Source of the DNA: Favolaschia claudopus
Taxonomy: Eukaryota > Basidiomycota > Agaricomycetes > Agaricales > Mycenaceae
Reading direction: 5' to 3'
Length of the DNA stretch: 64,000 nucleotides
Assembly: GCA_037176885.1 (NCBI GenBank)
Contig: JAWWNJ010000122.1
Coordinates: 1-64,000, forward strand
Below are positions 10,862 through 21,811 of the stretch, in pieces (position 1 is the first letter of the stretch; every line of letters begins with the position of its first letter). Under the pieces are notes generated by a model that saw only the letters and a program-made list of their open reading frames with translations, had not been told where the DNA came from and searched no databases. Made by a program: the position numbers and the translations under genes.

Positions 10862-11997
10862 ATGATAAGGGACATGCTGCGAGAGCCCATCGCTGAATTT
10901 TTGGGCGTTGCAATCCTGGTCATATTTGGATGTGGGGTCAACTGCTCGGTTCTTCTCTCCTCTGCTCCCGGCATCTCCTCCTACCCTAAAGGTGTATGTA
11001 TTAGCACTAGCCGTAGGGCTGCGTGCCCAGCTCATCTAATTTCTGTCCTAGGACTATCTCGCTGGCTGTTTTGGATGGGCGGTAAGGCTCCATTGTGTTC
11101 TAGTGTTTTTTCTTCCCATCGACAATAATGTTCAGATTGGCCTATGTCTCGGCGTTTGGGTTGCCGGTGGGGTCTCACCCGCTCACATTAATCCCGCGGT
11201 GCGTCGGCGCCACTTTGCCCATTCATTCAAAATGCTGGCTGAGCGCGTGGTTAGGTCACATTGGCTATGGCCACTTGGCGTGGATTTGCTTGGAAAAAAG
11301 TACCGGTCAGTAGGCTCATAAGCCCTTCGTTCAGAGTAGTAGCTCAGATTCCTCTAGGTTTTTATTTTCGCTCAACTTCTCGGCGGATTTGTCGGCGCAG
11401 CTCTTGTCTACGGCACTTATTTCCATGCCATCGATACCTTCGAGGGTGGGGTTGGTATACGTACCTTAAGAACTGCAGGCCTCTTTAGCGCATACTCGGT
11501 ATGGCATACGTTGTGGAACTCTATACAGTGGCACCTCGCAATCGACCAATTATCTTAGATTGGCTACATGACTAACGTATCGGCATTTTTTACTGAACTG
11601 CTCGCGACGGCCATTCTGGTGCTCGTCATTGTTGCCCTCACCAACACTAACAATACTGCCCCACCAGCACCCTTTCCCCTCGCAATATTCATCGTCATGC
11701 TTGGTATAGGCGTCTCCCTAGGAATGCAAACCGGCGAGCATTACTCCTTCCAATTGAGATAAGTACAAGGATTGGAATAATTTCCTTTCAGGTTTTGCCA
11801 TGAATCCTGCGCGAGACTTTGGGCCCCGGCTCTTGACAGCTGCTGTTGGTTATCCCGGGACCGTCTTTAGCTTTCGGCATCAATACTGGCTCTGGAATGG
11901 AATAATTGCGCCAATCGTCGGCGCACAACTTGCCGTGGCGTTGTATGACATTTTTCTCTGTCAGGAGGAGGACAGTCTCGTTCTCAAAAAGCTGTAA
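10862..11997 (+). CDS. Aquaglyceroporin (MIP family channel), seven exons
   Basis: Membrane channel for water/glycerol. My model joins 10862-10993, 11052-11081, 11136-11198, 11255-11305, 11358-11498, 11559-11733 and 11792-11997, giving 265 residues in one frame. The first pore motif HINPAV is near residues 72-76. The second is MNPARD near 201-206, and the Asp after NPAR is the mark of the glycerol-facilitator branch. Hydrophobic segments (for example [13 protein letters not shown] and [15 protein letters not shown]) fit six membrane helices. Introns are 42-60 bp. The sixth intron begins GC (11734), the others GT. The start at 10862 gives an N-terminus shorter than most fungal homologues, so an upstream exon may be missing. 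No frame break was found. It is one of the few likely host genes here. Confidence 0.85.
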
Positions 11998-12084
11998 GAG
12001 TCGTCTTGACCGCTAATTGTCCAACCACTCAGTTGGTGTAGGTCAAAGGTATATGCTGAATACTAATTAGGTGTGGGTAGACAA

Positions 12085-12286
12085 TGTCGCAACTTTCTTT
12101 TTTTCGCGATCGGGCTCAATCGGGCCCGATTGCACTCCGAGCCCCTTCAATAACAACTCCGCCACCTTATAACACAAAACATGTAGCATTTAAATGAGCA
12201 GGAGGATTTGGTGGGATGGCTGTGGGGCACTATCGAGGATCGATATCTATATCGGGCTCGATCGGGAAAAAAAGAAATTTGCGACA
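12085..12286. mobile_element. 202-bp MITE
   Basis: Termini TGTCGCAACTTTCTTTTTTT (left) and, inverted, TGTCGCAAATTTCTTTTTTT (right) match over about 40 bp and continue into variants of CGATCGGGCTC. It lies about 90 bp after the aquaporin stop codon. Target duplication is not clear. Confidence 0.75.
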
Positions 12287-13317
12287 AAGCTGGGTCGTAA
12301 TCGAGTGATTTATGGCGCTAGCAAGAGGGAGAGAGAATTAGAGAAATAAGAGCTATAGTGTACAGCCTCTGCCTTCTTCAAGAGTAATAGGAACAAACTG
12401 CATGAAGCAATATCTTATAACTGGAAGCTCGTTCTCCAAGTCTGCGCTTTGAAGAGCCAAATGTTTTGCGCTCAGAAATTGTGGACTCTAGTGCTGGCCA
12501 TAAATACGATACGAAAAAATATATTTTGAATATATTCACATAAATATGAATACGATACGTTGCTCGAACCCTTCACTGAATATGAATACGGGTGAATATG
12601 AATACGCCAGAATATGGATACGAATACGATACGGCCGTGGCATACTCGAATATATTTGAATACGTTTGAATACCACTGCGGCGTGATTTGGCCCCTCGGC
12701 GGTGCCTCCCGGCCGAGATTTTCGGGGTCTATATCAGCCCTGAATACGACAATCAGCCCAGCAATATCTCCCGTGGTCTTCCGAGGCATTCGGCATAGAT
12801 CCGACCAGTCTCTCGGGCATCTCGGACAGACATTCCATAAGATGGAGAGCGTGGGAACCCAGCACCCTGATGTAAGCAGCCCATGTGCCCGTGGGAGGTT
12901 CCAAATCTCGAGGTTCGCAACGAGAAATTATTTATTTTAGCCTTTTTTGAGGGCTGGGAGCCCTTATCCCTACCTACAACCCTGCTAAGATCTTCGAAAC
13001 GGTCCTTACTGTGCATACTACACCACTAGACTCCCCTTTGTTGCTGCCGAGCTGCCCACAACATGACCAAAGCATGGGCCGGGGCGGGCCGATGTGGCAG
13101 TGCTGTGGCAGTGCATTCCAAATCTTTCGACAGATTTTTGGAAAACGCGCCGCCTAAGCGCAGAAGAGGGAAAAATGCCCCCAAAAAGTTAGCTAAAGAC
13201 AAAGACTGGCAAATCGGTTGGAGTAGTAGCTCGCCAGCTGTCTAATGGAGGGCTAGGTTCTGTCAAATCGCATATTTCACTCACAACAGTGAACTGGCAT
13301 CGAACTCTCCAGGACGG
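12287..13317. other. No gene recognised; ATACGAATA-type microsatellite at 12490-12680
   Basis: The stretch 12490-12680 is built from degenerate copies of AATATGAATACGATACG. The rest has no recognisable coding signal. Confidence 0.5.
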
Positions 13318-14405
13318 CCCAAAACGGCACATGTCCAACGCAGATACATTCCTGCCCGCTTATGTTTTCTCGGAAAACGTAGTGGGTACGATTGACCACT
13401 CTGTTGAGGACTATCTCACAGGCTTGCCAATCAAAAATGCTATGCTGAAAGCAATATGCCGTGGGCTCATGGATATAGGGTACCAAGTGAGAATTGGCAT
13501 TGTCAATGCTGCCCAACTCGGTAGCCCGCAGAATAGATATCGGGTGGTAGTGTTGGCCGCAAGGCGTGGTCTCATCCTTCCAGACCTGCCACTCCCAACA
13601 CATGCGGCCCAGAGACCACCCAATTACACGGTGTCAATGACAGAAGAAAGCCTCCCATGTGCTGTGCGGCCGAGTACTTCTCTATCCCCGCATCCTGGTG
13701 TCACCATTCAAGATGCCATTGGAGATATGGTGGGTTGTACCAGTCGTAAAACGCTATAGAAATACTAACGTCGACAAAGCCTCCATTTCATTGGTAAGGG
13801 CCAGGAACGCATTTAATTATTGCTTACAGCTGAGAAATAGGAAGGTGCCTGGAGCACGCAAGCAGAAAGAGGGAGCTCCCCAATTCGATGCTACGCAATG
13901 CTGGGTCGGATACGAGCAACCTATTGAGTATCCAGTGGCCCCCTTTACTTCCTATCAGGCAGGGATGCGAAGCAATGGCTGCAAAACCCTCTCCTACCAT
14001 TACACAGGTGGTGCCTGCCAGTCTAGGTGTGGTGCGTATAACAGCGCAGATACCGTGTATCCCTCTTGCGGACTACAAAGGTAACAGAACAACCTGCGCT
14101 AAAGCACTACTAACAAGGCGCAGATGTTCCCGCCAAGCATTGGGCAAAGATCTCACAGAAATATAAAGCCCCTGCAGACCGCAAGAAATTGTGGTTCGCT
14201 CGCACCGATCCGAATGGAAAATTTCATACTGTGATGACCTCAATGAAGCCTGATTCTCTAGGAAGACGCGTGCTGCACCCGACGGTAAGAGCGGTTCATA
14301 AATAGCGAATGAAGCTAACAGATGGTCAAGCAATCACGACCTTTTACATTGGCCGAAGTTAAACGCGCACAAGGCTTCGAGGATGGTTACATACTGAGAT
14401 ACAAA
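13318..14405 (+). pseudogene. C-terminal remnant of a DNMT1-like DNA cytosine-5 methyltransferase
   Basis: Spliced segments match the second half of a eukaryotic C5 methyltransferase. They read SENVVGTID (the ENV motif), LVDIGYQ-like MDIGYQVRIGIVNAAQLGSP then QNRYRVVVLAARRGLILP (motif VIII), IQDAIGDM joined to PPFHWK, FARTDPNGKFHTVMTS, and finally RRVLHPT and AEVKRAQGFEDGYI (motifs IX-X). Introns of about 50 bp fit: 13730-13779, with a perfect TACTAAC branch site, and 13794-13840. The SAM-binding FxGxG motif and the catalytic PCQ loop are absent upstream, so the copy cannot methylate DNA. The final motif X tail is also missing. It is best read as a 5'-truncated duplicate. Confidence 0.8.
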
Positions 14406-14819
14406 CGAAGCAAAGTGACGCTAAGACACGACAGCCGAATGGAGCCTTTATTCTTCTTAAGTACGACGACTGGGAATGTCAACCGGTCCTAAGTTGCGTC
14501 TAATCTGAGAAGTAAGCGCGCGGCTTTACCACTGAAGACTAGCTTGGCTGAATTTAGGAGAGCGCGCGGCTTCTCTTAAGGTTCACACAAGATTTAGGAT
14601 GAATCTACGTAGATTGATAGAAGTAAGTTACAGGAGGGAACGACTCCCTTTTATAATCTACAAGGATCAATTATAGAATCTTCAAGAAGTCAATGGAATA
14701 TTGAGGAAAGTAGTGGACTATTCTACTATACCTCTCAGTGAATCGTTCAGATGTTGCAAGTCGTACATTGAATCTGATCGGTGCCGATCCAAGAGGGAGG
14801 TATGACGCTTTGCTGCTAT
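14406..14819. other. No gene recognised between the methyltransferase remnant and the next MITE
   Basis: Contains two near copies of GCGCGCGGCTT (14515-14575) and no recognisable coding signal. Confidence 0.5.
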
Positions 14820-15241
14820 GGTGCGCGTCACTTAGTCACCGCCTCTCCGTGACAACGCTAACTGTGACCCCAGTTTTTGCCCCAATTTTTATTCCTCTTG
14901 CAAAACGACTCCTTTTCAACAGAGGAACAACTTCCCAAGAGGGATTTACAAAATTTAAATAATTGAAGGAGCTACATATAAATTTTCACCCCACCCAATT
15001 TGGCAGTATACACCAATTTCGATCTTGCTGGCCTCCAGAACTCTCAATACGAGGGATATCAAACACCACTCCTATGCCAAACCCAAATCGCACCAGTAGG
15101 TGCATCAAAAGTCCACTCAAAAAGTCCCCAAATTGGTTGAAATCGAAATCCAGGCTTCAATAGGGTGTTTTGAAAAAATTTCGGCCTCCGGCCGATTTGG
15201 CAGTAGTGCAAAGGAGGCGGTGACTAAGTGACGCGCACCAT
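14820..15241. mobile_element. MITE of about 420 bp
   Basis: A near-perfect terminal inverted repeat of about 27 bp, GGTGCGCGTCACTTAGTCAC continuing CGCCTC, occurs at both ends. The flanking dinucleotide is AT on both sides. The interior repeats TTTGGCAGTA on the same strand near 14999 and 15196. No ORF. Confidence 0.75.
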
Positions 15242-15480
15242 CCTATCCTATACTTGAAAAGAGGGCCAGGCCATCAGTCGCGTGACTTTTGACAGAAAGT
15301 CACGGGGTTTTGTCGACATCCTGCAACCGACTGTCGAGATGTTGAAACTCACACGCGGTCCCCGGCGCCGCGCGCCGGCGAGTGCAGCGAGTGGCAGTGC
15401 GGCGCCGCGGGCAAGGAATCCAGCAAAAAAAATCCAGGCGAGCGCAGCGAGCCGGCCCTGCCGAAGGCGGGGTGCTTAAG
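15242..15480 (+). repeat. Dispersed GC-rich repeat, copy 1
   Basis: Shares TATCCTATACTT at its left end and CGCCGGCGAGTGCAGCGAG near its right end with 44885-45055. The middle differs by indels and contains a hairpin, GTGACTTTTGACAGAAAGTCAC. A shorter relative is at 19871-19900. It starts directly at the end of the preceding MITE. Confidence 0.65.
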
Positions 15481-15751
15481 CTTGTAAGAGAAAGAACTTA
15501 GCAGCATTGACGTCATGAACACGGTCCCATGACTGTCAATGCCGAGAATGCGCCGAGCGCGCGGGAAGACTCGAGAGCCGGATAATACCGATATCCATCA
15601 CAGAGCTTCATGTGCGCGAAGAACTCAAAGGTACAAGATTGTAGACCAGCTAATATTGAACACTAGACAATTTAATGGTACACAGATTCTAGACTAGCTT
15701 GAAGTAAGCTGCGACTTGCGCATGGTAGGAGTGGTCAACACGAATGTAATC

Positions 15752-16670
15752 TTACGCCATGAGCTCGGCTAGCAAATCGTGTACAGATTTGAGCTGGCGA
15801 CGACGAATGCCGCGTGAGAGAACATCGTGAGCGGATGCCGGAACAGGGGCAGCTTCAAGCAGCGGAACTTGAATTGCCGGAACGGGCCATGTGGTGATGT
15901 ACGAGTTTCCGTTGTAGCTGCCGATAAGAACATGTTCGCAGTCTGGATTAAGCAGCCGAACAAGGGCTGAGTGTTGATTTAAGTTAACGAAGGGAACTCG
16001 CAAGTGAGGACGCATCTTATTTGAGTACTCCTTGTTCGCCATGTAGCCGTGGAGTTGAGTAAAGGCGCCAAAAGGGAAGCGAGCTCGGACGCGAGGAATA
16101 AACTCCGAAGGGTGCATACCAATGAAAGCACCGAAATTCATGGAGGAGTCTAGCCCGTTTTCGAATGAGATGAGCATGGCATAAGCCAACACGAGAGTGA
16201 GATGGCGGCAAATGTCTACAACTTATTCCGACAGTTCAACCCGTGAACATAGGTGAAAGGGCAAGTAGACACACCATAAATGTTTTTGAGAGTCGTCTGA
16301 GCAATCCGCAGTGAAGGATAGGTGCGCATCTCATAAGTCACACCCATCTTCTCGCGCAACAGAGCCGATGCTTGCATGGATAGGCCAAGTTCCTCGACAA
16401 CGCGATCCGGTATTGAGGACGGAATGTATGAGCCACCGCCCTTGATCATAGGATCATGATTGTTAGCAGCGCAATGGAAAACAGTGGTGATGATCTCAAA
16501 GATAGCGCGTGTAGTGAAAGTGATCGCCTCGCGAATCTTGTAGCGAGTCTCGCCGTATTCGAGAACGGTTACGATGTCGTCGTCGGACAGTTCGGGAAGC
16601 TGGAGCCCAGCAACGCCTAAGGCGCGTTGAAAGAGGGAACTGGCAACCGCCTTGAACAGATTGAAAATTA
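15752..16670 (-). CDS. Unrecognised ORF downstream of a Gypsy integrase (minus strand)
   Basis: On the minus strand the frame is open from about 16670 (LFQRALGVAGLQLPELSDDD) through IREAITFTTRAIFEI, KGGGSYIPSSIPDRVVEEL and VSTCPFTYVHG. After a change of frame near 16215 it continues in VLAYAMLISFENGLDSS and SEFIPRVRARFPFGAFTQLH to a stop at 15752. The change is either a one- or two-base indel or an intron much shorter than its neighbours (about 25-33 nt). I recognise no family. It lies downstream of an integrase fragment on the same strand, the same order as integrase and the extra ORF at 34136-35208. It may therefore be the 3' extra ORF of another Gypsy element. Confidence 0.45.
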
Positions 16671-17049
16671 ATTATTCTCGAGTAATGGTTTGCGTACCGA
16701 GAAGGCTCTGAATAATGTTTGGTGGAGAACGGATATCACTGTGACGTCGTATTTTGAATACTCCGAAGTAACATTTAAACCAGGCGTTAGGTTACGATAC
16801 TCGGGTGAGTGGATTTGAAGTGCGTTCAGTCCAAAACCAACCCAATTAGGAAATGTTGTCGAGATAGATCAGAAGTCGATCCAGCGCGAAGAACTCGGTG
16901 TATTTCGATGCGATGCAGAGGGTTTTAGAGAATATGGTGATCTGTTGGTTGGAAGGTTAGAACAAAGTAAGGATCGATTTTACCGTTGGTTATTTGAATC
17001 CAGAGTATTTAGACGGGAGAGCGAGTGTGGCAGAAAGTATGGGTTCCAA

Positions 17050-17766
17050 GATGTTATTCTTGCAAACCCAACGCAAAGGAGACAGTTGGTCGGCACCAGA
17101 GGTTTCGTAGAAATGGGTTGCCATCATCAAGAGGAAAGCCTTCAGCGAGTTTGGCTAAGCGAAGATCATTGCGGGATATGTAGGGAAGAAGGCGAGTTGC
17201 AGCTATTCCTTGAGTACTGACCGCGCCAGATAGTTCTCGAAGAACATAAGAACTCCCAGCGGTCCGGCGAACGACCGCATATGGCCCAAGCCATTTAATT
17301 TACTCTTCCATTTTCTTCCTAGGTCGGTGGCGAGACGGGAATTACGAACAAGAACTAGTTCATTTGGCTGGTAAGATTCGCGGTAGAACCTTGCCGAATA
17401 TCTCCGCTCAAACTCTTCTTTCGATCGAATACGACTTGCTAGCAATCTGTCGGCTGCATCTTTGAGGTCAGAGGTGCGGCGTTCGATTTGGCGCGTTCTG
17501 AGAGCGAGAAGATCCGTGTCGGACATGTTGGAAGTCCAACCTTCAATCATGTAAGTGCATTCGGCGAGATCGAAAGGGAGGATGTGATGGAAGCCATCAG
17601 TAGCTAAGTTGCACGAGCATCTCAATTTGCGGAGGGAAAAAACGGCAATTTCGGTTATTTTTGAGTAGTAGCCGAGCATCGGAACGGGACCAACATGAGC
17701 ATGTACGTGACCGTGACCCTTGGCGTCATAGAGCCGACCTTGACTTGTTCCGTCCGACTGCTTCAT
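17050..17766 (-). pseudogene. Ty3/Gypsy integrase C-terminal fragment (minus strand)
   Basis: Read on the minus strand, the fragment shows MIEGWTSNMSDTDLLALRTR, a helical region, RSKEEFERRYSARFYR and LVLVRNSRLATD. After a one-base shift near 17295 it continues GPYAVVRRTAGSSYVLRELS and GIAATRLLPYISR. This is the end of the integrase core plus the GPY/F module found in fungal Gypsy pol proteins. The catalytic D-D-E part, RT and protease are absent. The element is 5'-truncated and frameshifted; it differs in sequence from the integrase at 31958-34135, so it is a different family. Confidence 0.8.
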
Positions 17767-17864
17767 TTTCGTTTCTGAACCTGCTGCCGACGGGCACCAC
17801 CGGCCATCTATCGGCTATTCTATATATAGTCGTTTTCGTTTTCGTTTCTAGTATATACTCCGTA

Positions 17865-18650
17865 GGAACGTCTGGGCCACTTCGATTGGGGCGCCTACCA
17901 TAACCCGCTTCGCGCGTCACTGCGTCCTACACTGCGTTCCGGGGTCGCCTAAACAGAGTCAGCCGAGCTGATGACATGTCACTGTGAGGTGAGCGTACGT
18001 CACTACACAGCCTCCGTTTAGCCGCCTACACGCAGGATATTTTTAGCTGGAAACATGTCTCTGTGAGACGTCTAAACGGACATGGGTTTAGCTCAGAGCA
18101 GCTCGGTAGAGGTATGTGTAGGTGATCTCAGCATGGCTCTGCACATCTAAACTTACCTTCTTCCCTCACAAGAGCTGTTCACCCGTGTCAATTGTGATGA
18201 TCGCAAGATATTCACGTTCTGTCAAATTCGTGGTATCGGGTGAATAAAAAGTCGGCGGAACTCTGTCAAGGAGGCATAGGATAGGTAAACAAGGTCAGTG
18301 TAGCTCTGTCTAAGCCAGTACGCTGAGCCGCGCAGACCTACAATCGGCTAAACTGAGATCAACTGAGCTAGACTGAGCTGCACAGAGTCGGTTTAGTTGG
18401 CTAAACACAGATCTCCGTTGAGCTCAGTGTAGGTCACCTAACCTCACCCTCCGTTTAGGAAGGGTCGGAACGCAGTGCCTACAGGACCATGCCTCCAGAG
18501 GGTGACGGTCGCCACCCCGCCCTCCGCGAGCACTCTCAACAGCTCCTACATGATGCGCGGCGGCACGCAGCCGCTACAATTCAAAGCATACACGCGACCC
18601 AATGAGCTCAGCGAGGGTTATGCTGGGTTATGGTAGGTCGTCCAATGGAA
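17865..18650. mobile_element. MITE, copy A (same family as 43914-44162), split by a later insertion
   Basis: The left part 17865-17929 (GGAACGTCTGGGCCACTTCG onward) and the right part 18478-18650 (ACCATGCCTCC to CCAATGGAAG) together match the intact 249-bp element at 43914-44162. The 548 bp between them are a separate element. The right terminus of this copy is degraded after CCAATGGAAG. Confidence 0.85.
17930..18477. mobile_element. 548-bp CACTG-ended MITE inserted in another MITE
   Basis: Ends are CACTGCGTTCCG and, inverted, CACTGCGTTCCG, extending imperfectly into CCTAAAC. CCTA directly flanks both ends (17926-17929 and 18478-18481). The interior is full of subterminal words such as GAGCTCAG, GCTGAGC and CCGTTTAG. 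CACTR termini and short duplications resemble CMC (CACTA) elements. No transposase is encoded. The uninterrupted relative at 43914-44162 confirms the insertion. Confidence 0.85.
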
Positions 18651-20290
18651 GTGACCTGTCGCTGCCCCGACCCGCCAGCGAATCCTCTTGTGTGTCACAC
18701 ATGTTCCTCCGGTATCTGGCTTTCCTCCCCTTGATATCGATACGGTTACCTGACAGTAAGTGCTTCTCACCAATGAAACTGCATGTTCCAAATTTTTTTA
18801 CCTCAAAATTCGAGTTTCTGGCGGATATTTTCAAATCCATGCGAAGTCATACCAGCTGAAACCTATCATTTTGGGGCTTCGTTTAGACCTTGTGAGATAT
18901 ATTTCAGCATAAGAATCGTTTAAAACCGGTGATTCTTTGCTGTTTTCAGCCCGAAACTAGGCTGATCAAGGAGGCACGACAACTTTAGTAGCATAGGCGT
19001 TCGCGAACGCCTATTGATGGCTGCGAACACCTATTTTGACCATCCCGCGATGATTCCACTTCCTCCTCGTCGTTCGCTGCTCCCCGTCCTATTCCCATTG
19101 AGCTTCGCGTTGCTCACGTACCCGCATCCACTTCAGCCGTTGTACCATCCAAGGCATCCACCTCACCCGTACCGCTGTTGACTTCATTACCCTCTGTCAC
19201 ATTCGAGATTTTGTCCACCGCACCCGCGACGTTTCCTCCGTTGTCGCTCGAGTCGTATCACGATCCCGTTACATCGCACACACAGATCCCCGGTTACGCC
19301 CCGCTCAAGTCCCGAAATTTTGGTTGACCTCGGTCTATTCCGTCGCGTCTTGGTCGCGTCCAAAAGCGTCGTCATCATCCATGTTTAATTCTATCCCTCA
19401 TCCTCCTTCTTTGACATTCTCGGTCATCGATTCGTCTCACTCAATTCAGGATTTCGATAATCGCATCCTATGTTGCCCGCCAAATTACGTGCTCCCGACC
19501 TGTCTCTTGTCCCTCCGGTCGCAGCTCACACAGTTAACTCACGTTTTCGTTGATCGCTCTAACTCATCGTCGTCGCCCCTCATTCTCGCGGTGGGCTCCA
19601 AAATGACGAACCAACCGAGCGCCGGGGCGCGGAAGGATCTGAAAGTGGACCGGAAACAGAGGGGAAACGCAAGTCTGATGATGGGTGGCAAGGTACAGGC
19701 TATAAGGTAGGTTGAACCAACCCAAAATGTCACACTTTTGGCCGGGAGAATTGACAGCGTGACGCAAGCGCAGTGTTTACGGCTAAACTGCACCAGACGT
19801 TATAGCGCAGTCACCCGCGATCAAATTTCACCATCATGACATTTCGACATCTCAACATTTCTATTTTAGGGCGAATGCGCGAGCGCAGCGAGCGGTGCGG
19901 GTGCTGCGCTCATGTGACGGAAGCGAGGGGGAGTCGAGTTCCGGCACACAGGGATCAAGAGAGAACTGGTGTAAGTACTAAATTGACCAAGGGAAAAGCT
20001 ACTACGACAAGAACTAAACTACTTATACAGGAAAATCAAGGCTGTGTACATGGAGTCATGGGGACGAAACGGGCAGATCTCGCCGTGAGCGGATGCGAAC
20101 GCCGATCCGTCACATCCGCCCTCCAGATCGTCGACCACGACGAGCTCAATCTTCATACAAAAATCAATGAATCTTGTTCAAAATCAATTCAACGTTCGAA
20201 ATGGTCTTCGAAAAATCAAAATCAAACCATTTGGGTATCCTCGCCCTCCTCGACGACCATTTCGATGTCGAGGGAGGAAATTGTGCGAAT
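18651..20290. other. No gene confidently recognised
   Basis: A C-rich stretch at 19060-19600 has long open frames and a pyrimidine-rich lead to ATG 19603 (MTNQPSAGARKDLK onward), which might be a small first exon, but nothing supports a product. GCGTTCGCGAACGC at 18988 is a perfect palindrome. Confidence 0.4.
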
Positions 20291-21811
20291 TTAGAAGTGT
20301 TCAAGAACTTCCGTGCTCTCCAACAGAGCATCGTGATCATCGTTCAGCGCGAAATCAACCGCGTGGGATGCAAAACCAGGAGGCCCTCCTTTCGAAACCA
20401 TCGGTGAGTTCAGGACAGTTACGAGAAAGGTGACCCTGTACACCACAGTTAAAGCATAAACCAGCGGCAAGGTATTCATTTTGTTTCTTAACCGAAAGAT
20501 GCTTGCCGCTGCCGCGAGATTTCGACCCAGTCGTTGAAGGTTCGGGTTCAGCACTGGAAACCGAGATAACGCGCCCTCCATTACGACGTTTCCCGTTCGA
20601 ATCTGAGTCCAGTTTCTGGTCATCGGGCTTGGATTGAGTCTTACTCGATCCAGCCATATCAATCTCATCATTATCATCGTCAACCTTGACAATAATTTCG
20701 GCGCTCTCAGCACCAGCAGTAACTTCAGCCCAAGAAGAGGTTTCTGGATCAAGTTTATCGCGAAACATTTCCTTTCGAATGTCAGCGTTGAGGCTACGCC
20801 AGAACATGACAACCTTCTCTTGGTTGGCTTCAAGACCAATGGTGTTATAAATTCGTTCCCATTCAGCCTTGTGAATTAACACTGACTTAGTGCCTTGGAC
20901 ACAAGAGCGCAATCGAGTGCGTTGTTTCTCAAATAGTACGACAAGTAAAACACTCGTTGATCAGTCGGGACTTTGCCAAGTTGCACATAATTCGATCCTT
21001 CTTTAACAAATCGATGGAATGCAATGGCATCCGGTGAGCCATCATACTCCTTTGGAGGTATAGGCTTCAATATCATTTTATTCTTTCTGTGAGAACTCCG
21101 TTTCTTCCTAGAGGAACGGCGCTTGCGACGATGACGTGACGGGTATGACTTCCCGGAACCTGAACCATCTGAGGACTCAGAGTCGGAGTTCGACGAATCA
21201 GAAGGTTCGGATGGGGTGGGTGAACCATCCACACGCTCGGCATTGTGCAGGGTGCGCTCAATGAAGCTGCCTGGCGCGACGCGCTTAGCAGGAGTGGGCT
21301 CGGGACGGGATGCGCGAGCTCCGTGATCCGCACCGATCTGTCTATCAATGCTGTTTTTAACAGCAGTCTGCGCCTTGGTTAAGTCAACCTTTGGCGTCGT
21401 CGTCCGAGAACGTTGCAAGCTGCTGATCTGCGCTTGTAAATCAGCAATCTTTTCGTCTATGCTCTGGCCAGAGGCGACGGTATCTTTCGTTTGCTTTAGC
21501 AAAGGTCTCGGAGTTCGGGGTTCGGGAGAAGCCATGATTGGCGTCCGATCAAAGAACCCAGGTGGCGGTGAATGCTGTTCTTCTTTGACAGCACGGCGAA
21601 TTTCGGCGAAATTATCAAAAGCGGCTCTTTGCGCGTCGATATCGCGCTCAGAGAAATCTTCCGAAAAATTTGCTGCACCCCAATTGCGGGGGTCAGCACC
21701 TTTGCCCTTCTGGCGGGAGGTTCCTACACCAGATGGTATTGCCGGACTGACAATATTTTCAGGCACATTCATTGCCGATCTTTCATCAATATCAATCAAG
21801 TTCGTGATTTA
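20291..21811 (-). pseudogene. Ty3/Gypsy gag, minus-strand copy with internal deletion
   Basis: Minus-strand reading gives QKGKGADPRNWGAANFSEDF, a Ser/Arg-rich middle, MILKPIPPKEYDGSPDAIAF, then KLDPETSSWAEV, the zinc knuckle CFNCGVQGHLSRNC and KGGPPGFASH. It is clearly homologous to the plus-strand gag at 21812-27778, which shares PRNWG, LKPIPP.-.Y-GS, KLDPE.SSW and PPGF. About 60 residues are missing after LSYYLRNNA (near 20900), with a frame change. Another shift occurs near 20400. Nothing of pol follows. The N-terminus points at the plus-strand copy, only a few bases away. Confidence 0.85.

Noticed and set aside
19324..19710. Small gene MTNQPSAGARKDLK
   Set aside because: Pyrimidine-rich leader and ATG look promising, but no following exon, domain or homology could be supported.
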